From Peromyscus leucopus (lineage: Eukaryota > Chordata > Mammalia > Rodentia > Cricetidae), in assembly GCF_004664715.2 (NCBI RefSeq), contig NC_051075.1, positions 35,131,495-35,195,494 on the forward strand: 64,000 nucleotides of DNA, in the 5' to 3' direction. The translations under genes were made by a program, and so were the position numbers. A model generated the notes under the pieces. That model was not told the DNA's origin. It did no database searches and saw nothing but the letters and a program-made list of their open reading frames with translations. Below are positions 12,498-22,692 of the stretch, piece by piece (within the stretch, counting starts at the first letter, position 1; every line of letters begins with the position of its first letter).

Positions 12498-13665
12498 TTT
12501 AATAATTTTTTTTACTTAAAAAAAATTTCTTTCCTTTTACACACCAACCCCTGTCTCCCCTCCCCCCTCTTCTCCCACCTTCACCTACCCTCATTACACC
12601 CCCATCTCCACTGCATAGAAGGTAAGGCCTTCCTTGCGTAGTCCCGACAGGCTGGCATACCAAGTTGTTGCCGGACCTAGTCCTTCCCCGTTGCATCAAG
12701 GCTGAGCAAGGCATCACAACATAGGGAGTGGGCTCTAAAAGCCTATTCTTGTCCAGGGATAAGTCCTGGTCTGATTACCAGGGGACCCATGTAGCATGAA
12801 TCTTAAAAGTTCTTATTAATAAAATCAAACCCGAGGCGAGTTATTGGGGTCCATGCTGGTAGATCAGAGAGACAGAACAAGCCACAGCTATCTCACCTTG
12901 CCAATTCCTCAGCTGGTCCTGTTTCCTCAGACTAGAAGCTTCTGTGTCCTCATCCCAATGGCTCTCAGCTGAACTGCTGCTAGAAGCCTGAATGATTAAC
13001 CAGCCAAATGCTTAACCAGCCAAAATGCTTCTAGTTTCTGGTCCTCACGCCTTATATATCTTTCTGCCTTCTACCACCACTCCCTGGGATTAAAGGCTGG
13101 CTCTCTGGGATTAAAGGCATGTGTCACCATGCTTGGCTATTTCCAATGTGGCCTTGAACTCACAGAGATCCAGAGGGATTTCTATCTCTGGAATGCTAGG
13201 ATTAAAGGTGTGAGTGCCACCACTTTCTAGCCTTTGTATCTAGTGGCTGTCTGTTCTCTGACCCCAGATATTTTTATTAGAGTACACAATATTTTGGTGA
13301 ACACAATACCACCACAGACCCACAAATATATCAAGCCACACAACTTTCACCCACATTCAGAGGGCCGAGTTCGGTCCCATGCAGGCTCCCCAGCTGCCAG
13401 CCCAGAGTCCATGAGCTCCCATGAACTTGCATCAGCTACTTCTGTGGTTTATCCCATCATGATTCTGCCCCTCTCCCGCCTCCCCTCCCACTCCTCCCTC
13501 TCTTCCACTGAACTCCATGATCGTGGCCAAGCTCTTGCCTCTGCGTCTGCTTCTGTCAGTCACTGGATGTAGGTTCTATGATGACAGTTAGGGTAGACAC
13601 CAATCTGAGTGCAGGGAAAGGCTAGTTCAAGCACCCTCTTTACTTTTGCTCTGAGTCTTACCAAA
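12498..13665 (-). mobile_element. L1 (Lx-type) 3'UTR insertion, interrupted by an LTR
   Basis: Read on the minus strand this is a 3'-end L1 copy. Its left edge is the inverted A-tail, followed by a pyrimidine-rich tract and the conserved 'ccttgcgtagtcccgacagg' and 'gctgagcaaggcatcac' blocks; after the LTR come 'ccacattcagagggccgagt' and 'gatgacagttagggtagaca'. The same 3'UTR occurs in two other copies here (30396-31110 and 49436-50103). 'aaagattttt' flanks the insert (12489-12498 and 13667-13676) and may be the target duplication. No ORF2 remains. Confidence 0.8.
12790..13316 (-). mobile_element. Solo LTR with B1-derived modules (ERVK-like), 6-bp target duplication
   Basis: Bounded by TG at 12790 and CA at 13315-13316 and flanked by a perfect 6-bp duplication 'gaccca' (12784-12789 and 13317-13322), so the ends are precise. 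Transcription would run on the minus strand: a TATA-like 'atatataaggc' lies at about 13051-13061 (inverted). The U3 part contains two B1-like blocks, visible as inverted 'tgggattaaaggcatgtgtc' and 'gctaggattaaaggtgtgag'. It is inserted into the L1 3'UTR at 12498-13665, so it is younger than that L1. It shares design and end sequence with 48573-49023. The 6-bp duplication suits a class II (ERVK) integrase. Confidence 0.88.
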
Positions 13666-13676
13666 AAAGATTTTTA

Positions 13677-14338
13677 TGGATATCAAATTTAGCATTAATG
13701 GAAAAGAAATAATTTAAAATAAATAATCTGTTTAATTTTTGAGAGACAAGCAAATTCCACTACCCTTCTTAACAGATAATGGGAATGATAGAAACTCCTT
13801 TATGCCAGCATGTTTTTTCAGTCACATAAATAATTGTGTGTCTATGTTATCATCATGTTAACAAGCATTTTCATCCCCATAAACAAAACAATGGGGTTAT
13901 ATAACAGTATGCATGCATATAAGAAAAATATTCTAGTTTTTATCAAACACTAGAATTTGTCTCATGATTTTGTAGTTAAGAATAGTTTCTATTACAGAAA
14001 AAAAAGTTCATTTTCTCAAAAATTCTAAATTGCACACAGTCAGAAAACAGTAAAGAAAGACTTCTAATTCATGTCGCAGAGATAACTGTAGTTGAAATGT
14101 GTAATTACACAACATCCTTTTTAGAAAAGGCAGAATGGAAATATTTCCATATAAATGGCTGTAAGTATCATAAGTATCATAAGTATCAAGATATTCTTAA
14201 CTGGTGAAAACAAATGTGCAATGCCATTATTTAATTTGGGTATTTCTGTTGATTATTTTTTCATGTAAGTAACGTTAATATAACAGTATTCTCTTGAGAT
14301 GGATTTTCATAAGTAGTATTACTAAAGTGAAGGAAAAT
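13677..14338. other. No gene seen; a 9-bp triple repeat at 14162-14188
   Basis: AT-rich unique-looking DNA. 'taagtatca' is repeated three times in tandem at 14162-14188. Confidence 0.5.
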
Positions 14339-14356
14339 AATACCTTTCACGATTTT

Positions 14357-14636
14357 TTTATTTCTTCTATTTTTTCTTTTTTAATTTAATTTACTTTTAC
14401 ATTTCAACCACGGATTCCCTTGTTCTACTCCCTCCTGCAACCCCCCACCTTCCCTCCAGCCCCCCCCCCCATTCCCTTCTCCTCCAGGGCACAGACTCCT
14501 CTGAGGATTGAGTTCAACCTGGTAGATTCAGTCCAGGCAGGTCCAGTCCCCTCCTCCCAGGCTGAGCCAAGTGTCCCTGTATAAGCCCCAGGTTCCAAAC
14601 AGCCAGCTCATGCACTCAGGACAGTCCCACTGTCTG
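14357..14636 (-). mobile_element. 5'-truncated L1 3'UTR with target-site duplication
   Basis: About 280 bp of inverted L1 3'UTR: T-rich inverted tail, C-rich tract with a long C run near 14461-14470, then 'ggtagattcagtccaggcag' and 'tataagccccaggttccaaa'. It is bracketed by 'aatacctttcacgatttt' (14339-14356) and the same 18-mer with one change (14637-14654). That long duplication marks a genuine LINE-driven insertion, truncated on arrival. Confidence 0.85.
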
Positions 14637-14654
14637 AATACCTTTCAAGATTTT

Positions 14655-15125
14655 AAAAATAATATGCTGAAGATAAACTCAATTATATTTCCAAAGGAAG
14701 TTTAAAATGAGCTTTCAACTTGCTTTTCATTGACAGTAAAACTCTTAAGGACTGTGTGCAATTCTGTGTACATATGTAAGGCTAAACTGATAGATGATAT
14801 CTATCTTTTAAAATTGTTTGTAATTGTGACTTTGGATGAAATGTTTCCAAATAATTCAATAACCTTCATTTTTTTAAAGTATCCAATAAAATGTGCTGGG
14901 CCCTGAAGTCACGTATTAATGAAATCTTATATATAACAATGTTAGTAAAAAGAAAAGAATCCCCACCTTTGAGAGAGAGAGTGAGTCAAGCATGGGAGGG
15001 TTTTAATCCTTCGGAGGATTTGGAGGGAGGGAAGGGAAGATGACAAACCCATGTGGTGACAGCTTCTGATGTGTATTCTATGGATTTGGAATATGAATAT
15101 GCATCATTTTCTGCCATGAATTTAG
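14655..15125. other. No gene or classified repeat seen
   Basis: AT-rich. A purine-rich patch around 14970-15040 with GGAGGGA units may be an old L1 3'UTR remnant, but it is too short to assign. Confidence 0.4.
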
Positions 15126-15129
15126 AAAA

Positions 15130-15237
15130 CGTTTTTTGGTCTGAATTTTCTTGAGAGAGGGTCTCACTAGACAGTCCTGTTTCGGGCTAGCTTGCAAACA
15201 GATTTATAGACCAAGCTAGCCTTGAACTTACAAGAGA
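15130..15237 (-). mobile_element. Old, truncated B1-type SINE
   Basis: Inverted B1 blocks: 'gagagagggtctcactagac' near 15153-15172 and 'agaccaagctagccttgaac' near 15208-15227. The distal part is missing. Confidence 0.6.
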
Positions 15238-15497
15238 ATATATTTTAACTGGATGTAGGAGAATAAAGTTTAGATTATAAACAATGTTGGTTCAAAGCCA
15301 GGCATGGGAAATTAGAGAGAATCTACCTTGAAATAAAATATTAAGAAGTCAGTTTTATTCCAGTAGAGTGTGGCCCATGATGTTTTACTGCATGGTGCTA
15401 CATTCATGAACATGCAATAGCACTAATTGTATACATGTACAAAATTATCAAAGAATAAATAAAATATATATTTAAAAATATAAATGACAAAAATACA
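15238..15497. other. No gene seen
   Basis: AT-rich sequence between two short repeats; nothing assigned. Confidence 0.4.
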
Positions 15498-15575
15498 ACA
15501 AGATGAAGATATAGCTCAATGTAAGGGGGAATAGTGCCCTGGTTTCAAACCCTGATACTTCCAATCAAGAAAATT
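15498..15575 (+). mobile_element. Possible ID-like SINE head
   Basis: 'gaagatatagctcaatgtaa' and 'ggtttcaaaccctgatactt' occupy the A-box and B-box positions of a tRNA-derived ID element. The tail is short and decayed. Confidence 0.4.
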
Positions 15576-15589
15576 TCTAAACATTCCAT

Positions 15590-15681
15590 TTGAATTATCT
15601 ACTACCAAATAGTCAGCCCTGAAACATACATACAAGTAACATTGCAAAGGTTGAGAAGAATATAATTGGGAACACACGCAT

Positions 15682-15722
<41 letters not shown>

Positions 15723-15870
15723 TATATACATGTAACAATTTATTAAAAAAACGGGGCTATGGTTTTGAGAGAAAGCAAGGGGGTAGATGGGAGAGTTTGG
15801 AGGGAAGAAAGAGAAGGGGAAATGATATAACAATTACTTAATCTAAAAATTGAAAAAAATTTAAAAAGGA
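15590..15870 (+). mobile_element. Lx-type L1 3'UTR end with CA repeat
   Basis: Plus-strand end of an Lx-type L1: 'agtcagccctgaaacataca' at about 15611-15630, a CA-repeat core, 'gtaacaatttattaaaaaaa', the purine-rich 'gggagagtttggagggaaga' near 15789-15808, and an A-rich terminus. The same segment occurs inverted at 22026-22412. Confidence 0.8.
15685..15717. repeat. (CA)n microsatellite
   Basis: Uninterrupted CA dinucleotides inside the Lx 3'UTR, where this element class usually has a simple-repeat core. Confidence 0.9.
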
Positions 15871-17317
15871 ATGCAAAATCCTTTCTTATTTGAGTTTTTG
15901 AATTGAAGTTATTCTAAATTAAAAAAATTAATTTTGATTAAAAATAATTGTGTTTCTATAAAGATTATTTTAATATTTATTTGCTCTAGAAATATATCAA
16001 AAATTTGAACACATCTCTATTGTTTGAATTGTATTAGTATTTAAAATGATACAATTAAAACAATTAAAAATATCAGTTATAAGTGTGAAACTTAATTTAA
16101 CAGATTACTGTTATTTAAGATTCATGAAAATCAAGTTAAATTAAATAATGTGGAAATGATAACAATTATATTTCAAAATCTGTCTTTAAAACATTTAATC
16201 CTTCTCATGATAAAGACCTGTCTTGTTAAAACTTGAACTGTAGTCAAGTGTCTGCTCTACTATTTAATCTTGGCACATCAGGTTTATCTTCATGATATTA
16301 CTCAGTAATTTTATTACTTTTGATACTCCTTGCCCCTTGGGGTAATCATTATTTCTGAACATCCAAGCTAAATGAAGTTCATTGACACAGATCCCATAAT
16401 ATTTCATTACAGTACCCTTTCCATTTTAATCTTTCAAAGGAATTATGGCTGTCATAATCATTTTTCTATCTTAACCAGACTCTGATTTCCCTATACGAAT
16501 TCTGAGACCAAAGACATATGTATCTTCATGCCTTTCCATTTCCACAGTTTAGTTAGAATATGAACAGAACACTCGTTGAAGATTTCAAAACTGTTATAGC
16601 AATGCTTCCCTCCACTTAAAATTGTTTCAATATATTGTAGAAAATAGAAAGGGGCTGAATGTTTGAGTAGGGAACAGGGGGCTGTTTTTCAAAGGTTGCA
16701 ATGCACAGAAAGAAGTTCTGAAATTTGTTACAAAAAAATAGTAGCAGTTAGAAAAAATGCAGTAAAGTTGAAAATTGCTACTAATGTGTATATCAGAGTT
16801 TATATACATATCACATAATGTATACATGATATGCATGGTGTGACATGATAAGGATATTAATTTCATTCGCCATACAATGAATACATGTATCAAAAATAGT
16901 CTATATATGTATGTACATATAATTCCATTTGCACAATTTGTCATAACTAAGCTGAATATAAAATCATTGACAAATGGCACTGACTATTACAGTTTTGTCA
17001 TGAAAATCAAAATGGAACAAAAAACTACTGTTTTGTTGCTAAAACCAAATATGCATGAATTTTAGTTTAATTACATCTAATGTCAAGAGCCATAGAGATT
17101 GATTGTTCCCTAGGACAAATAGCACTTGCAATTCTTGACTGAGAATCGCAAATATCTCTTTTAAATGAGAAAGTTGGGAGGCTAAACAAGTCAGATAGAC
17201 TACAATGCACTCTTAAAGAATAGGTTATATAATTCACTTTCAGATGAAAAAAAATGGTATGAGGGACATCTTGAGTAACTTTAATTATTTTCATGTTTTC
17301 ACCATTATATCTCTTTT
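15871..17317. other. No gene seen; very AT-rich unique-looking DNA
   Basis: No classified repeat. A 117-codon frame on the minus strand at 16627-16980 has low-complexity hydrophobic composition with no domain and is treated as accidental. Confidence 0.45.
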
Positions 17318-17322
17318 GTCCT

Positions 17323-17823
17323 TGAGAGACCCCCACCCCAGTTCCCCCTAAGGCCCAGAGAGCTGAGGAAAGGGACATCTTAAAATAGCCAGAACCAAGT
17401 CAGTTCCCCATTCCCAGACAGGGTGAAGTCAGAAGTTTTAAAAGTACAAAATCAGACTGTCTGGTGGTAGCTAACTATGAGACGCCCCCCTCCCCTGAGA
17501 TAACATGACCAAATTTTGGAGATGGGCTGTAAAACTCCTGACAGAGCAAAAAATAAGATAAAAGTCCAAACTCAGGAAAACTGGACCAATCAAGGGTGGA
17601 CCCGTACTAACCCCCTCCTCTCTGAAGAATTCTGTGGTTTTTGCCTTCAAAACCTAATCTCCCCAAGAAAGAGGAACTCTCCTCCCTGCCTCGCTGAGCC
17701 GGGCACTGCGGACAAAGGTTCCTTGCTAGCTCGTATTGCGCCAACAAGTAAACCTTGCTATTGCATTCTGGATATATCTGGTCTCCTGGTGGTCTCTTTG
17801 GGGGTCCTAATCTGGGCATAACA
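17323..17823 (+). mobile_element. Solo LTR, class I (gammaretrovirus-like), 5-bp target duplication
   Basis: Starts TGAGAGACCCCC at 17323 and ends GGGCATAACA at 17823, with 'gtcct' repeated on both sides (17318-17322 and 17824-17828). A CCAAT box ('ggaccaatcaaggg', about 17582-17595) sits in U3, and the terminal stretch 'tttgggggtcctaatctggg' resembles the end of gammaretroviral LTRs. No internal gag, pol or env flanks it, so it is the product of LTR-LTR recombination. The 101-codon frame across it is incidental. Confidence 0.85.
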
Positions 17824-17882
17824 GTCCTGACAATAGTTTCTTTGAAACACACTGAAGTTAATCTTTATTATTTCTCTGAAAT

Positions 17883-18030
17883 TAATTCCCACAATGCCTT
17901 TAATCCCAGCATGCAAGAGGCAGAAGCAGGTGAGTCTCTGGGAATTTAAGGCTTGCTTAATCTATAGAATTAGTTTTAGGGAAACCAAAGCTACACGGAG
18001 AAACCCTGTCTAAAAAAAAAAAAAACAATC
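17883..18030 (+). mobile_element. B1 SINE
   Basis: 'atgcctttaatcccagcatg', an internal 'gggaatttaaggcttgct', and 'ctacacggagaaaccctgtc' followed by a 13-A tail. The first bases of the element are missing. Confidence 0.85.
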
Positions 18031-18134
18031 AAACAACTATTTAAATTCCAATTGCATTAATAAACATTGATATTATGGAAACTGAAATCTGAAATGTTAT
18101 AACACTCTTTTGATTTATATTTATATTCTGTCTG

Positions 18135-18342
18135 TATTTTTAAAATATTATTTTATGTGCTGTGAATGTTTTGTCTTCATGTATGTTTGTGCACAATGTA
18201 TGTATGTGGTATCTATGGAGATCAGAAGATGCCAGGTCCCCAGTGCTACAATTACAGATGCTTGTGAGACCCCATGAGCATGCTAGGAATCAAATCTTAG
18301 TTCTCTGAAAAAGCAATCAGTGCTCTGCCTATATTCCATATT
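18135..18342 (-). mobile_element. B3 (B2-family) SINE
   Basis: Inverted B3 order: T-rich start, 'gatcagaagatgccaggtcc' near 18220-18239, 'ggaatcaaatcttagttctc' near 18287-18306, then a decayed inverted head. Confidence 0.65.
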
Positions 18343-18692
18343 TATTGTTTATTTACTAATAATTTGTATTTTTTGGATACTGTTAGTCTAGAGAAAAAAT
18401 GACTTATTTTGTTTTAAATGTATATATCATACCAGAGATCATTGTTAGTCTGTATTTTTTTCAATTAAAAAGAGTATGTCAGGACTCTGAGGTGTTTTAA
18501 AATTATGGCAATATAAATAACAAAACCTAATAATTTCATGCCTTTCTCTAATTTCCTGCATTTAGTTTCCTGTTTAGTTTTCATTTTTTTAATTAAAATA
18601 TAATTAAATAACTCCCTCTCTTCCTTTTCCTCCTTCTAAAGTCTCCCATGTTCCCAGACTACCTGTCAAATTGGTGACCTCTAATTCTTTGT
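18343..18692. other. No gene seen
   Basis: AT-rich. The pyrimidine tract near 18612-18650 may be a remnant of an inverted L1 3' end. Confidence 0.4.
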
Positions 18693-18699
18693 TACTGTT

Positions 18700-18900
18700 A
18701 CATATATACATATACATACACATTTATTTATCTATATGTCTATCTATAATCTATATAATCTTTGTATAATTTTTGTATTATGTATAATCATACAAATAAT
18801 ATATTTATATATAATATATAATAATGTATAAATATTGTATATCATTATGAGTGTGTATATATATATATACACACATATATATAATTTTGTATCTATTTGT
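18700..18900. repeat. AT-rich (TATA/CATA)n low complexity with a 24-bp perfect palindrome
   Basis: Alternating TA, CATA and TCTA units. A perfect inverted repeat with gtgtgta and tacacac ends around a (TA)n core occupies 18851-18874 and could extrude as a cruciform. Confidence 0.9.
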
Positions 18901-18934
18901 AATAGATATTGGTTTTATTATCATGTTGCTGGTT

Positions 18935-19212
18935 TGTATTTTATTTTTAAAATTTGTATTAAAGATTTTTTTCATACAGTGTATTTCAATCATATTCTTT
19001 CCCTCCCTTAAATCCCCTCACATCCTCCCTACCTACCCACCCAACTTCATGTACTTACTCTTGTCTCTCTCAAAAACACAAACAATAAATGAAAATCCAA
19101 AAAATAAAAATACTAATAAGACAAAAAATAGAATAAAACAAAAACAAAACAGATGCACACAAAGAACACGGATAATTGCTTGTGTTGACCAACTACTCCT
19201 ATTAATATATGA
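18935..19212 (-). mobile_element. L1 3'UTR fragment
   Basis: Inverted L1 3' end: T-rich start, 'cagtgtatttcaatcatatt', C-rich 'ctacccacccaacttcatgt', an A-rich internal tract (about 19070-19150) and 'cttgtgttgaccaactactc'. This matches the rodent L1 3'UTR in inverse orientation and is directly followed by another copy of the same region. Confidence 0.75.
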
Positions 19213-19790
19213 TTATATATTTTTATTTTAAATACATACATTTTGATCATATTCTTTCCCGTCCACTAACTCCTCTACACCATTTCCACCTTCTTTCACT
19301 TTCAACTTCATGTTGAAAGGGTTAGGAAAAAAAAACTACCAAAACAAAATTACACACAAACATGATACCCATGTGCTGGCCACTTTCTCCTGGGCATGAG
19401 GCCAGCCCTGGAGTGTGATTGATATACCCAATGACACCCCATTTAAGAAAACTGATTTTATCTTTCCCAGCAGGTATCAATTTCAAATAATTTCGTAGTT
19501 GGGGGTAGTTGTTTTGATTTTGTACTGGTCTTGTATATACCGTCAGTTTTTCTGAGCTCATATGTATATCAATCCAAGTGTGGCTGGGAGATGATGGAAG
19601 ATGATGTTTCTTTAGAGTCATCCACCAATCTGTGGCTATTACAGTCTTTCTGCTTCCTATTTTTCATAGCTCTTTGAACCTTGAGAGAAGAGGTTTCATA
19701 AGGACATTCTGTTTATGTCTGAGTGCTCCAAAGTATGATCATTTCTTAATTGTCAATGTTCATTTACTGTTTTGATTTTGATGTGTTTAT
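19213..19790 (-). mobile_element. Second L1 3'UTR fragment, tandem with the preceding one
   Basis: Restarts at the inverted tail ('acattttgatcatattcttt') and extends further upstream than its neighbour: 'ctcctgggcatgaggccagc', 'ggagtgtgattgatataccc' and 'aaactgattttatctttccc' are conserved L1 3'UTR blocks. Two same-orientation copies abut, meaning either independent insertions or insertion of one into the other. Confidence 0.75.
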
Positions 19791-19884
19791 TGATAGCACA
19801 TATTGCCTTTATAATACGTTTGTTATTGTTCCCATTAATAGTGAAGTTTTCTTGGATTATTTTATTCCTTTAATTCAGCTATGC

Positions 19885-20217
19885 ATTATTCCCCTTCTTG
19901 TTTCACTGAACAAAAGCAATTTGATGAGGGCAAAGTTTATTTTAGCTCACAAATTGCAGTGCATCAACAAGAGTAGCAAAGAAGGGAATTTAAGCAGAAT
20001 ATTAAAACAGAAAACATTTAGGAATCCTGATGACTGGCTTGCTCTCCCTGGCTTGAACAGCTACATTTCTTATATATCCCAGGCCCACCTACATAGGGAT
20101 CTCATTGCTCACCATGGACTGGTCCTTCCCACATCAATCAGAAATTTTGAAAATGCCTCTCAGACTCACCCACAACTGATGTGATCAAAGCATTACCCCT
20201 CTGAAATTCCCCAAAGG
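19885..20217 (-). mobile_element. Rodent interspersed repeat, related to 40930-41345
   Basis: Blocks 'caaaagcaatttgatgaggg', 'gtttattttagctcacaaat', 'actggcttgctctccctggc' and 'cttcccacatcaatcagaaa' follow the inverse order of the repeat seen on the plus strand at 40930-41345. Confidence 0.65.
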
Positions 20218-22015
20218 TAAATCTGGGTTGTGCCTGGTTGATAGCAGAGCTTAACTAAGAATATTGTATAGGTTGTGTATTTCATTTTGTTTAATAAAAT
20301 TTTATACTAAACATTTTAGAGTTGAAAATCTTATTAATTTCTTTCATTCCTTACTCAGTTTGCATTTTTGATAACAATCATGTAAAATATATTTATTTCT
20401 CTGTTACATGTAAATGTACCAGTTATACCCTCACCAAATAACTCCAGACTCTACTACTTTCTCTCTGCTTCATCTGTTTCTCATGAGCATCATTATTAAT
20501 TTTAAGTATTTACACTTCACACTTAATATAACATTTATTGAATGTTTTCTTTAACGTGTATTAATGTATGTAATGGTTCTGGTTGTTCTCATTTTCTCCA
20601 CCCTGTTCCTCATGAGAATGTTACCATTTCATCAATTACCATACAGTTCTAGGGGAGGTTTAGTAGGGAAACGAAGTTCACTTGTTTCCTTATACTTATC
20701 ATTGGACTTTCTACTTCACTGCTTCTACATCTAACACACAACATGCAGATTGAATATTCTAAGATTTCTTTTCTCTCTTTCACTCTTTCTTACACTCAAA
20801 TCAGTCCCCTGATTCATTTCTTATTTCTTCACACTTTTCCCTTCATTATTTTCCCTGTTGTGTCTTATTGTTAACAGAGTCTATTGGCAGAGAATCTACA
20901 TACCTCCAGTTTTTTCCTCAAGCTAATTTTAGGACTATTGAGTCACATCATAACAGCTGGCAGAAGTTATCTTACTGCCTTCCAGCTTCCGATGTGGGAG
21001 AAGGGATATCTTATATTGTGGCATTTTTGTTCTCTAAGTTCATTCTCCTTGCTTCTAGAAGTTTGCTTTATGTAATGCTGAGGAATGTTCAGCTTCTCCC
21101 CTCTATGTCCATTTTCATCTAAAATGCTTCTGAAGAATTGACTGCAACTCATTAGATGTTTTTTCATGTTGAAGAATTTTAAATTTAATTCTAAAAAAAA
21201 TAAGTTTAATTCATTTGTTGTATCTGTCTACTTTGTGTGTATCTTGACATCTATAATGATTCAGTTTTTTCCCACATAGACACCTCTGCCTTCTAAACCC
21301 CTCACTTTTGATGGCAAGTTTCAAGGGTTCATGCCAAACACATTCGCTACCACTGTGCTACATCAAATTGTTTATACTTTTACTCATCGTCCTCTTCATC
21401 TTCCTTTTCCTTTTTTTAAAATTTCTTATACTGGAATAACATTCTTTCTTCTGATTTCCATGGCCTTGAATGTACCATTCATAAATTAATTCATGCTTTA
21501 GTATGTATTATGATTATCTTTTCAAACTTTATTCTTTTCATTTGAGTTGATGTTTGCCCCCTCCCTTTTGTTTCATAGAGATTTATTTTTATTGATATAT
21601 TTTTCAAAAGTGCTTTGGCTTTCTACACACTTTGTTGCTTTTTTATCTGCCTCACTGGGACTCAAGCTTTGTGGTTTACTTTGAATGAGAGAGTGTATGG
21701 GAGGCTGCTCATATTCCTCCTCAAATGCACCCATAGACACTTGTATGGTCCATCAGTATTCTGGGAGTTTCTCAGTCCCTATAGCGACAACAATCTAAAC
21801 TATCTCTCAGCCCTGCATGGACACTTGGTTGACTCTGAGTTCTGAACAATGGTCCCTTTTTGTCAGCATGCATTGGGTGGATTATGATTGGAGAAGTCAA
21901 ACTTTTTTGACTCTCTTTGATTCTACAACATTAAAATTTTGCCTCTATTTTCACAGGTGGTAGAGTACTGTCTAAAAAAAGATTCAATGGAGCTGGTGAG
22001 AAGAAAATGGGATTG
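20218..22015. other. No gene seen; pyrimidine-rich single-copy DNA
   Basis: TTC/CTT-rich sequence without an assigned repeat. Overlapping open frames on both strands at 20868-21167 show no domain. Some of this may be very old L1 sequence in inverse orientation. Confidence 0.4.
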
Positions 22016-22025
22016 CAGCCTTTCC

Positions 22026-22492
22026 TTTTAAAATTATTTATTTTTGTTTAATTTTATTTACTTTCAATTTAATTAAATATTGAAATAGAATTACATCATT
22101 TTCCCTCTTTTCCTTTCCTCCATCCAGCCCTCCTCATTTATCTCCCCTGAAATCCCTCCCAAATCCCCCAACTCTCAAGTTGATAACCACTTTTTCTTTG
22201 ATTATTTGTTATATATGATTATACGTTATATATTATATATGTGTGTATGACTATGTATATACAAACATATACAAACATGGTTTGCTGAAATTGTTTTTGC
22301 TGCTGATATGTATATAGTTTCAAGGCTGACCACTCTTCATTGGACAACCTGTAAGGGAGAGTCATTCGTAGGAGAGGCTGATTCTCCTTCAGCAATCATA
22401 AGTTGTGTGTTGTTTTTTCTACCAAAAGCAATTTATAAATTCAATGCAATCCAAATCAAAACACCAACAACAGTCTACAAAGAAATCAATTT
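22026..22492 (-). mobile_element. Twin-primed Lx-type L1 insertion
   Basis: The left part (22026-22412) is an inverted Lx 3'UTR: T-rich tail, 'gaatacatcatttt'-like C-rich tract, and 'caaggctgaccactcttcat'. The right part (about 22415-22492) is L1 ORF2 in the opposite direction, containing 'aaattcaatgcaatccaaat'. An internal 5' inversion of this kind is the signature of twin priming. Flanking copies of 'cagcctttcc' (22016-22025) and 'cagccttttcc' (22493-22503) fit a target duplication with one T indel. Confidence 0.78.
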
Positions 22493-22511
22493 CAGCCTTT
22501 TCCACAGTGCT

Positions 22512-22677
22512 CTAATCAGGTGTAGTGAACATGTCACTTGTTTCACAATTTTTCTTCCAGTTTGGCCCCACACAATTGTTGAAGGCAATGTAAGTCTCAA
22601 TGGCAAAAGGACAGATGCCTCTGCAAGCCTTGTTATCAACACACCTGTACTTTGCTTCCTCTGTGCAAGAACACAGG
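22512..22677 (-). other. Candidate cysteine-rich terminal exon (unverified)
   Basis: On the minus strand a consensus 3' splice site ('ctattttttctctag', about 22678-22692) precedes a 166-base open segment ending in TAG at 22512-22514. The reading frame contains seven cysteines spaced C-x-C-x8-C-x5-C-x3-C-x12-C-x8-C, which suggests an extracellular disulfide-rich module. I recognise no known family. It lies in unique sequence next to the L1 insertion at 22026-22492. No further exons or promoter are identified, so chance is a real possibility: a splice acceptor plus 55 codons is weak evidence. Confidence 0.25.
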
Positions 22678-22692
22678 CTAGAGAAAAAATAG

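Noticed and set aside
17516..17852. 101-codon plus and 81-codon minus frames
   Set aside because: Both lie inside the solo LTR at 17323-17823; LTRs are non-coding.
22412..22500. Extension of the cysteine-rich segment into the adjoining sequence
   Set aside because: That adjoining sequence is an L1 ORF2 piece of the twin-primed insertion, so any real exon must end before 22503.
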